Assembly: GCA_031419835.1 (NCBI GenBank)
Contig: JANOLP010000262.1
Location: 1-5,583, forward strand
Source: JALYOK01 sp031419835
GTDB taxonomy: Bacteria; Pseudomonadota; Gammaproteobacteria; Burkholderiales; JALYOK01
DNA length: 5,583 nucleotides
Reading direction: 5' to 3'
The notes under the pieces: model-generated
Databases searched by the model: none
Told to the model about the DNA's origin: nothing
Seen by the model: only the letters and a program-made list of their open reading frames with translations
Shown here: positions 1 through 4,915 of the stretch, one piece after another
Layout: every line of letters begins with the position of its first letter
Position numbering within the stretch: the stretch's first letter is position 1
Made by a program: the position numbers and the translations under genes

Positions 1-2
1 TT

Positions 3-99
3 GTAGGGTGGATCAAGCGAAGCGGATCCACCACAGCACAAAAAGCAACCGGCGAACGCTGTTCGCCACGGTGGATCCGCTGCGCTTGATCCACCCTAC
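3..99. repeat. Long inverted repeat (REPIN- or MITE-like palindrome)
   Basis: The left arm at 3-32 (GTAGGGTGGATCAAGCG...) and the right arm at 70-99 are reverse complements at 29 of 30 positions. Between them sits a second perfect hairpin, GGCGAAC (51-57) and GTTCGCC (61-67), with a 3-base loop. Short repeats starting GTAGGGTGGAT are common between genes in many proteobacteria; that is recalled knowledge, not a search result. No coding sequence is seen inside. It lies about 110 bases upstream of the membrane protein gene, so it could act as a transcription barrier or an mRNA-stabilising hairpin, or simply be a mobile repeat. Whether it extends left of base 1 cannot be seen. Confidence 0.85.
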
Positions 100-212
100 C
101 GTTTAGTTCTGGTTCATGGAAAGGAGTGTTCTTTACGACGAAGCAATCTCGTATTTCGCGGCAACAGAATCAGATCAGGTAATGATCGACGGCGCGGTAG
201 AATATCTGCTTC

Positions 213-1355
213 ATGATCGATCACACTAATCTCACCACCACTGTCGCCGCGCTTGGCTTTGCGCTCGCATTCGTGTTCGGCGTGATCGCCAACAAGTCGC
301 ACTTCTGCACCATGGGCGCGATCTCCGACGTTGTGAACATGGGGCATTGGGGTCGTATGCGCATGTGGTTGCTGGCGATCGCGGTAGCGATCCTCGGTGC
401 CAACTCACTTTCGTTACTTGGCCTGGTCGATCTATCCCAATCGATTTATCCGCGGCCGCGCTTTATTTGGCTTGCACACATCATCGGTGGCGCGCTATTC
501 GGTTTCGGCATGGTGCTTGCATCGGGTTGTGGTAATCGCACATTGGTGCGCATTGGCGGTGGGAGCTTGAAATCGCTGGTGGTGTTGGCGTTCCTCGCGA
601 TTTCCGCTTACATGACCTTGAAAGGTTTGTTCGGCATGGCGCGCGTGAATTGGATCGAGCCCTTCGCGTTGGATTTCACGGCGATGGGCAGTCAAGACTT
701 GCCCGCTGTCGCCCATCACTTATTTGGTGCAAGCAAAGTAATTTTTCAAATTGTCATCGTCGCTGTGATTGCGATTGCCCTACTAATTTTCATTTTCAAA
801 GATCGAGATTTCCGTCGCGACTCAGATTTAATTCTCGGTGGCATCGTGATCGGCGCGTTAGTTGTCGCGGGCTGGTACGTCACCGGTCATGTAGGTTATG
901 GTGAAAATCCCGACACGCTGGAAATGGTTTTCTTCGGCACCAACACGCGCGCGGCCGAATCGTTTTCGTTTGTCGCGCCGGTGGCCTATTCACTAGAGCT
1001 ATTGATGTTGTGGAGCGATAGTTCACTCGCTGTCACCTTCGGCATCGCTTCTGTTGTGGGCGTGATTTTCGGATCGTTTGTTTACGCGATTGTCACGCGG
1101 CGATTTCGCTGGGAAAGTTTTACCGACATCGCCGATATGCGTCACCACATCGTTGGTGGAATCTTAATGGGTTTCGGCGGCGTGACGGGGTTGGGTTGCA
1201 CCATCGGGCAGGGAATCACCGGCGTCTCGACGTTGGCGCTTGGGTCTTTCCTCACGCTGTTTTCGATTATCGGTGGTGCGGTATTGGCGCTGAAGTACTT
1301 GGCTTGGTTGATGGATCGTCCGGGCGTCGTTCGCTACGGTACGCCTCAGAATTAA
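213..1355 (+). CDS. YeeE/YedE family (TsuA-like) sulfur-compound transporter
   Basis: This 380-residue, very hydrophobic protein has about nine or ten predicted membrane segments, for example around residues 8-26, 48-70, 84-104, 119-140, 174-195, 206-224, 274-295 and 340-364. It carries the family hallmark of short cysteine-containing motifs in pseudo-repeated halves: SHFCTMG (Cys32), ASGCGNR (Cys106) and GLGCTIGQG (Cys329). These are its only cysteines, and the family member TsuA is known to use three conserved cysteines to pass thiosulfate across the inner membrane. Thiosulfate, or another sulfur or selenium compound, is therefore the likely substrate, by inference. The ATG at 213 is the only good start: an in-frame TAG lies at 198-200. 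No strong Shine-Dalgarno precedes it. No TusA-like or rhodanese partner gene is adjacent. The family is secure; the substrate is not. Confidence 0.93.
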   Translation: MIDHTNLTTTVAALGFALAFVFGVIANKSHFCTMGAISDVVNMGHWGRMRMWLLAIAVAILGANSLSLLGLVDLSQSIYPRPRFIWLAHIIGGALFGFGMVLASGCGNRTLVRIGGGSLKSLVVLAFLAISAYMTLKGLFGMARVNWIEPFALDFTAMGSQDLPAVAHHLFGASKVIFQIVIVAVIAIALLIFIFKDRDFRRDSDLILGGIVIGALVVAGWYVTGHVGYGENPDTLEMVFFGTNTRAAESFSFVAPVAYSLELLMLWSDSSLAVTFGIASVVGVIFGSFVYAIVTRRFRWESFTDIADMRHHIVGGILMGFGGVTGLGCTIGQGITGVSTLALGSFLTLFSIIGGAVLALKYLAWLMDRPGVVRYGTPQN

Positions 1356-1397
1356 CTACAAATATTTATAGGCTATTCGCAAAAAATCCCCATGCGT

Positions 1398-1519
1398 GTC
1401 ATCCCCGCGAAGGCGGGGATCCATACTGCCGACGAAAATAGCTAATTGATGATTTGTGCGGAGTACGCCGATCTCGCACTAGTCGACGCCAAATGGGTTC
1501 CCGCCTTCGCGGGAACGAC
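1398..1519. repeat. Paired inverted palindromic repeat (REPIN-like), second family
   Basis: Two short hairpins face each other across about 70 bases. The first, 1401-1420, has stem ATCCCCGC/GCGGGGAT with loop GAAG. The second, 1497-1516, has stem GTTCCCGC/GCGGGAAC with loop CTTC. With its flanking GTC and CCA, the 26-base unit at 1398-1423 matches the reverse complement of 1494-1519 at 22 of 26 positions. The four differences form two paired changes that keep both stems intact. Units of the type GTCAT-CCCGCG-CGGG-AT-CCA are very common between proteobacterial genes (recalled). It fills most of the gap between the transporter and the PhyH remnant, and its first hairpin may also limit read-through from the transporter. 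Confidence 0.85.
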
Positions 1520-1586
1520 AACTGGGAAGCGCGGCACTTGCAACTAAATTTTGCTAAGCTTCGAAATCTATTCAGGGCAAAAAATA

Positions 1587-1853
1587 ATGACGTTATCTGA
1601 GGAGCAACTCGCCGCATTCGAGCGCAATGGTTACGTAACCGTTAAAGGCTTATTTTCTACACGCCAGGTGGCGGCCATGCACGGCTCCACCGGCAATATC
1701 ACACCGTCGACGCGCACCATCGCTTATCTCAACGTTAATTCCACGGAGAACGCCATCACTAAATTTGGACGTGCTGAGTATTTTGGCAACCGCGATTTTT
1801 CGCCTTTGCAACCCCATGGCGACGATTGTTTAATGCAACAGGAGGCCGCATGA
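1587..1853 (+). pseudogene. Internally deleted phytanoyl-CoA dioxygenase (PhyH) family gene
   Basis: The open frame encodes 88 residues from the ATG at 1587; a TTG at 1551 is in frame but less likely. Residues 1-31 (MTLSEEQLAAFERNGYVTVKG...) look like the N-terminus of PhyH-family Fe(II)/2-oxoglutarate dioxygenases. From about residue 32, HGSTGNITPSTR resembles the distal part of the family, with the last iron-binding His and the 2-oxoglutarate-binding Arg (H...N..S..R). It then runs to a normal-looking C-terminus. The middle of the jelly-roll, including the HxD iron motif, is missing. Family members are usually near 260-300 residues, so roughly 180-200 are gone, with the join near 1677-1682. 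The frame survives the deletion, and its TGA overlaps the ATG of the downstream hydrolase. An active enzyme is very unlikely. It could alternatively be a misjudged small ORF, but both ends fit the family. Confidence 0.68.
1840..1845 (+). promoter_or_regulatory. Shine-Dalgarno AGGAGG that sets the hydrolase start
   Basis: AGGAGG lies 4 bases before the ATG at 1850, inside the last codons of the PhyH remnant. It favours 1850 over an in-frame TTG at 1826 as the hydrolase start. Together with the ATGA stop/start overlap (1850-1853) it suggests translational coupling. Confidence 0.75.
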
Positions 1854-2641
1854 AAATTAACGCGAACGGAATCAACATCAACCATGAATTGAGTGGGCCG
1901 GAGAGCGCGCCGGTGGTAATGCTCAGCCATTCTCTCGCCGCATCGCTCGCCATGTGGGAGCCGCAAATGGCTGCGCTGACTGCGCGCTATCGCGTGCTGC
2001 GCTATGATTTGCGCGGCCACGGTTTGAGCGACGCGCCCAGTGGGCCTTACACCTTCGACAACCTCGGCGACGATGCGCTCGACTTATTGCATGCGTTAAA
2101 AATCGATCGTTGCCATTTCGTTGGCCTGTCGATCGGCGGCATGATCGGCCAAGCGTTGGGCATTCGCGGCGCCCCGGAAATCGCTAGCCTCACGTTGTGC
2201 GCGACGTCGAGCCGCATGCCGCCGGAAATGCATAGTGTGTGGGAAGCGCGTATCGCGCAAACCCGAGCGCAAGGCGTGGGGAGTATCGCGATTGGTACGA
2301 TGGAGCGCTGGTTTACACCGCCTTTTCACACAACCCATGCTGCGACCATTGCCGAAGTCGGCGCCATGATCGCCGGCACGTCAGCCGAGGGTTTCGCCGG
2401 CTGCGCGAGCGCGATCAAGACACTCAACTTCACCGATCAGTTGAAAAAGATTTCCTTGCCTACTTTGTTGATCGTCGGCCGCGACGATCCCGGCACGCCG
2501 GTCGCCGCGTCTGAAGTGATTCAGCGCGAAATCAAAGGCGCGGAATTGGTCGTGCTGGAAAATGCGATGCACATCTGCAACATCGAGCAGGCCGAGCCAT
2601 TTAACAAAGCGCTACTCGGCTTCCTCGATCGCCAGTCCTAG
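1850..2641 (+). CDS. Alpha/beta hydrolase, 3-oxoadipate enol-lactonase (PcaD)-like
   Basis: This 263-residue protein is a full-length alpha/beta hydrolase. It shows the oxyanion-hole region MLSHSLA (24-30), the DLRGHGLSD motif (53-61), the nucleophile elbow GLSIGG (92-97, Ser94), the acid in GRDDPGTP (probably Asp213) and the catalytic His in NAMHICNIEQ (His241). The H-x-x-N-I-E-Q ending and the DPxTP motif are typical of PcaD, which opens 3-oxoadipate enol-lactone to 3-oxoadipate in the beta-ketoadipate pathway for aromatic breakdown, in the cytoplasm. No other pca or cat gene lies in the window, so the substrate may be another lactone or ester and no symbol is assigned. It overlaps the PhyH remnant by 4 bases (ATGA) and has its own AGGAGG. 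The overlap suggests that the two once formed an operon. Confidence 0.9.
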   Translation: MKINANGININHELSGPESAPVVMLSHSLAASLAMWEPQMAALTARYRVLRYDLRGHGLSDAPSGPYTFDNLGDDALDLLHALKIDRCHFVGLSIGGMIGQALGIRGAPEIASLTLCATSSRMPPEMHSVWEARIAQTRAQGVGSIAIGTMERWFTPPFHTTHAATIAEVGAMIAGTSAEGFAGCASAIKTLNFTDQLKKISLPTLLIVGRDDPGTPVAASEVIQREIKGAELVVLENAMHICNIEQAEPFNKALLGFLDRQS

Positions 2642-2669
2642 CGTAACTCTTTCAAAGAAGCCCAGGTTT

Positions 2670-2765
2670 CCTCCCCTTCAAGGGGAGGATTAAGGTGGGG
2701 ATGGGTATAGGGCTAAGCTATGCCGAAACCCATCCCTATCCCGGCCTTCCCCTTGAAGGGGAAGG
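2670..2765. repeat. Paired inverted palindromic repeat (REPIN-like), third family
   Basis: Hairpin one is CCTCCCC (2670-2676), loop TTCAA, GGGGAGG (2682-2688). Hairpin two is CCTTCCCC (2745-2752), loop TTGAA, GGGGAAGG (2758-2765). They lie in opposite orientation. An inner pair, GGGATGGGT (2698-2706) and ACCCATCCC (2728-2736), is perfectly complementary, so the whole 96 bases can fold as one cruciform or long stem. It begins 28 bases after the hydrolase stop and may help end that transcript, though no T-run follows either hairpin. It is unrelated in sequence to the two repeats further left. Confidence 0.85.
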
Positions 2766-2875
2766 AGTTTTCGTTTCGTGTCGAGACAAAGATAATTTGC
2801 GATCAGATTGACTCGCGACACTGCCACCTTCCGCAGGAACGATTTTTGCGGTATCTTACAAGTAGTAAATTAATC

Positions 2876-2881
2876 AGGAGG
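2876..2881 (+). promoter_or_regulatory. Shine-Dalgarno for the HNH gene
   Basis: AGGAGG sits 7 bases before the ATG at 2889. It supports this frame as coding over an overlapping + strand frame that runs from 2720 to 3253, whose start lies within the palindromic repeat. Confidence 0.75.
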
Positions 2882-2888
2882 CTGGGAA

Positions 2889-3458
2889 ATGTCGTACCCG
2901 CTGGTACTGACGTTGGACATGGCAGGCTTACCGTTCCGCTGGGTCGGAATGGAAGAAGCGATCATGTATGCCGCCCGCAACATGGTGGCGTGGTCCATCG
3001 GCAGCGAGGCGGGCGTATTTCACGGCGGCGTGTGCCGCGCAACGGGCAAGCGCTCCGAGATTTCCACCAAATGCATCATCGCCCTCAAAGGCAGCGACAA
3101 AGTCGTACACGATTTATCGCGCCCGCCGTTGTTGAGCCGCGAAACCCTGTTCGCGCGCGATCGCCACATCTGCGCCTACTGCGGCGGAAAATATCGCGAG
3201 CGCGAATTGTCGAAAGACCACGTTATCCCCATTTCAAAACGCGGGCGCGATAATTGGGTTAACGTCGTCACCGCCTGCCGCCCTTGCAATCATCGCAAAG
3301 CCAATCGCACGCCGGAACAGGCGCGCATGGAATTGCTTTACGTGCCGTACACACCGAACCGCCACGAACATTTCATTTTGATGAATCGCAATATTCTCGC
3401 CGATCAGATGGAATATTTAATGGCGAGCGTGCCTCGGCATAGTCGGTTGCATAGTTAG
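2889..3458 (+). CDS. HNH endonuclease-type protein
   Basis: This 189-residue protein has a clear zinc-type HNH module in its second half. CAYC (Cys95, Cys98) and CRPC (Cys130, Cys133) frame the motif, with KDH at 109-111 supplying the first His, Asn125 in NWVNVV as the middle Asn, and CNHRKANRTPEQA (133-145) closing it. HNH modules bind a metal ion and cut nucleic acid. Residues 1-80 form a conserved-looking N-terminal region (AIMYAARNMVAWSIG at 24-38) without a motif I can assign. All recognised HNH residues are present, so it is probably active. It has its own Shine-Dalgarno site and stands alone, with no methyltransferase, phage terminase, intron or toxin-antitoxin partner next to it. It could serve in DNA repair, defence or a mobile context; the biological target is unknown. 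Confidence 0.9.
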   Translation: MSYPLVLTLDMAGLPFRWVGMEEAIMYAARNMVAWSIGSEAGVFHGGVCRATGKRSEISTKCIIALKGSDKVVHDLSRPPLLSRETLFARDRHICAYCGGKYRERELSKDHVIPISKRGRDNWVNVVTACRPCNHRKANRTPEQARMELLYVPYTPNRHEHFILMNRNILADQMEYLMASVPRHSRLHS

Positions 3459-3605
3459 GCGTTTCTAAGGCGTCGAGTTGTAAGCTAATGTTGGCGGGCG
3501 TCTTCAGGCATGCCTTGCTGCGAGGTAAGGTGGAAGCCAGTGTTGGCGGTATACCTTTCGATATCAAAATAGCGCATATCAAGATAAGGGTTGGCCTCCT
3601 GTTAA

Positions 3606-3787
3606 ACCGAAATTGTGCCGGTCAGCGTAGCAATCTCGGATCGCGCGATGCAACTAATCGACGCCTATGCGCTGACGCACAGCTTGCAATTAGCCGATGC
3701 ACTCATCGCCGCAACTTCGTCAGCAGACCTAACGAATGGATAATGTTGCACTGCGTCTACTACTTTCGGCTTAAGCCATTTGGATGA
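3606..3787 (+). pseudogene. Decayed VapC-like PIN-domain toxin fragment
   Basis: The frame at 3606-3743 encodes 45 residues that read like the C-terminal part of a VapC ribonuclease toxin: EIVPVSVAISDRAMQLI, then LQLADALIAAT, where the Asp of LADA fits a conserved acidic residue of the PIN active site. The frame is closed upstream by TAA at 3603-3605 and ends early at TAA 3741-3743. A different frame at 3758-3787 then gives YYFRLKPFG, which resembles the closing (K)HFR.I.G segment of such toxins, so at least one frameshift lies between about 3717 and 3757. The upstream LLLNR in another frame just before 3609 suggests a second shift. The N-terminal DTN motif and any VapB antitoxin were not found. 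This identification is by pattern memory over a short stretch. Confidence 0.6.
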
Positions 3788-3887
3788 TGGCGTGAGGTTT
3801 AAATTGCTGTAGTATTTCGCCAATAGAGCAAAGATTCGAATTTTTTTGCCCTGAAGCGCAAAGGCTGATTAATTATTCTTAACACTA

Positions 3888-3916
3888 TTGACAACAAAGA
3901 ATATCAGGCGTAATTT
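3888..3916 (+). promoter_or_regulatory. Likely sigma70 promoter for the PEP-CTERM gene
   Basis: A perfect TTGACA (3888-3893) is followed after exactly 17 bases by TAATTT (3911-3916), which keeps the key first, second and last bases of a -10 box. It lies in an AT-rich stretch and would give a leader of about 100 bases before the ATG at 4026. A 6-base inverted pair, GTTGTT (3921-3926) and AACAAC (3940-3945), sits just downstream and could be an operator or leader hairpin, though in AT-rich DNA it may be chance. Confidence 0.45.
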
Positions 3917-4025
3917 TTGAGTTGTTGAGTAAGATTGCAAACAACAAAAAAATAGCAATGTTGAAAAAAGAATTTAAAGTAACCGGCAAAAGAGAAGTTA
4001 ACAAATAAAGTAGGAGGTTTGCTGC

Positions 4026-4724
4026 ATGGCTGGAATTCCGAAGTTCGTTGGGTTTGCGTATCTCGTAAGCAAATGGCTTTCTACGGTCAATGTTCGACGC
4101 ATTGTCATGTTTGGCGGTTTCTTCCTCGCAACTTATTTATCGTCCCCGGCGTTTGCGGCGCCAATCACAATTGACTTTGAATCCCTGGCGGATTCGGATC
4201 CCGTTACAGCCCAATTCGCTGGCCTTAGCTTTTCCAATGCCACAGCGCTATCCGCTGGGATTTCACTCAACGAATTCGAGTTCCCGCCACGGTCTGGCGC
4301 AAATGTTGTGCTCGATGATGGCGGTGCGATCTCAATTACTTTTGCGTCCCTCGCGAAATCGTTCGGTGCTTACTTTACTTACGGTTCTGCGGTAACGGTC
4401 AAAGCGTTCGACGGCGCAGCAAATCTACTGACCAGCATCACATCCGATTTCTCGTCCAATTCAGCACTGTCAGGTGACGGTGGCAGTTCCCCCAACGAGT
4501 TCTTAAATATCGCGATCAACGGCATCAAGCGAATCGTAATCGAAGGTGATCTGAGCGGTGGCTCCTTTGTTATGGATGACCTGATTTATGAACATGCAAA
4601 TAATGGGGGCGGCGGAACGACGCCTGAGCCTAGCACCCTATTATTGTTTTTTGCAGTATTAGTTGCTACGGTACTTACAAAAAAGAGCGCCAAACGAAGA
4701 GCCAGCAATAGTTCGGCACGCTGA
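4026..4724 (+). CDS. PEP-CTERM exported protein
   Basis: This 232-residue protein is made for export and C-terminal sorting. It has a long basic N-terminal stretch (1-25), a hydrophobic core at about 26-38 and a likely signal peptidase site after SPAFA (residue 44). A beta-rich domain follows at about 46-190, starting ITIDFESLADSDPV and ending SFVMDDLIYE, a layout common in PEP-CTERM proteins. A GGGG linker (194-197) leads to the sorting signal: PEP at 200-202, a hydrophobic span at about 204-217 and basic KK/KRR at 219-225. In the family, an exosortase recognises this tail and the protein reaches the cell surface or exopolysaccharide matrix. No exosortase is in this window. AGGAGG at 4012-4017 lies 8 bases before the ATG. 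An internal ATG at residue 28 would lose the basic n-region, so 4026 is preferred. The role of the beta domain is unknown. Confidence 0.92.
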   Translation: MAGIPKFVGFAYLVSKWLSTVNVRRIVMFGGFFLATYLSSPAFAAPITIDFESLADSDPVTAQFAGLSFSNATALSAGISLNEFEFPPRSGANVVLDDGGAISITFASLAKSFGAYFTYGSAVTVKAFDGAANLLTSITSDFSSNSALSGDGGSSPNEFLNIAINGIKRIVIEGDLSGGSFVMDDLIYEHANNGGGGTTPEPSTLLLFFAVLVATVLTKKSAKRRASNSSAR

Positions 4725-4773
4725 TAAAACGATCTGCAAACCGATGAATTAAACGGGATCTCAAGAACCCAAC

Positions 4774-4802
4774 TGTCATTCTGAGTGCAACGAAGAATCT
4801 GC
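4774..4802. repeat. Short dispersed repeat (TGTCATTCTGAG type)
   Basis: The 29 bases beginning TGTCATTCTGAG and ending GAAGAATCTGC match a short repeat that I recall as scattered through many unrelated bacterial genomes. Only one copy is seen here. CATTCTGAGTG/CGAAGAATC can form only a weak imperfect hairpin (ATTCT with AGAAT). It lies between the two exported-protein genes; no function is evident. Confidence 0.55.
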
Positions 4803-4838
4803 TTTTGCTCGTTAGCGTAAAACAGGTTTTTCGGCCAG

Positions 4839-4867
4839 TTGGCCTCAGACTAACAATGGTATAGAGT
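4839..4867 (+). promoter_or_regulatory. Weak candidate promoter for the 4916 gene
   Basis: TTGGCC (4839-4844) and TAGAGT (4862-4867) are 17 bases apart and lie about 50 bases before the ATG at 4916. Each box matches consensus only partly (TTG of the -35; T, A and T of the -10), so this is a suggestion only. Confidence 0.2.
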
Positions 4868-4904
4868 CGCCCTAAAGTGAAGTAGCTCATTCTGTAACAG
4901 ATTT

Positions 4905-4910
4905 GAGAGG
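4905..4910 (+). promoter_or_regulatory. Shine-Dalgarno for the 4916 gene
   Basis: GAGAGG lies 5 bases before the ATG at 4916. The good spacing, followed directly by a signal-peptide-like N-terminus, fixes the start. Confidence 0.6.
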
Positions 4911-4915
4911 CTGCG

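Larger units (their letters stand above)
3459..4025. other. Gene-poor gap with a toxin remnant and AT-rich leader
   Basis: No intact gene is supported in these 567 bases. From 3459 to about 3600 I see nothing recognisable on either strand. About 3606-3787 holds a degraded VapC-like fragment, annotated separately. From about 3790 to 4011 the sequence becomes AT-rich: 3841-3960 is about 30-33 percent G+C by hand count, clearly below the flanking genes. That part carries the likely promoter and leader of the PEP-CTERM gene. An open frame of 99 codons at 3488-3787 exists but matches a protein family only in its last few residues, where it runs through the toxin remnant. Confidence 0.6.

Noticed and set aside
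1399..1617. Minus-strand 72-codon frame across the second palindrome
   Set aside because: Much of it is translation of the repeat itself (SFPRRREP and similar), a well-known source of false proteins.
1724..2020. Minus-strand frames opposite the PhyH remnant and hydrolase start
   Set aside because: They are antisense to sequence with clear protein-family matches and have no recognisable content of their own.
1..2765. Repeated palindromes as a CRISPR array
   Set aside because: The repeats are inverted pairs of three different sequences with no regular spacing, and no cas genes are present.
2720..3253. A + strand open frame of 177 codons
   Set aside because: It begins inside the palindromic repeat and runs out of frame through the HNH gene; the product is rich in Arg and His without motifs, typical of a shadow frame.
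3373..3582. Minus-strand 69-codon frame at the end of the HNH gene
   Set aside because: It overlaps the HNH C-terminus and the empty gap and shows no family motif or good start signal.
4803..4830. Possible rho-independent terminator after the PEP-CTERM gene
   Set aside because: TTTTGC and GCGTAAAA can pair only with a bulge and few G-C pairs, and the T-run at 4827-4831 is separated from the stem, so the hairpin is too weak to call.
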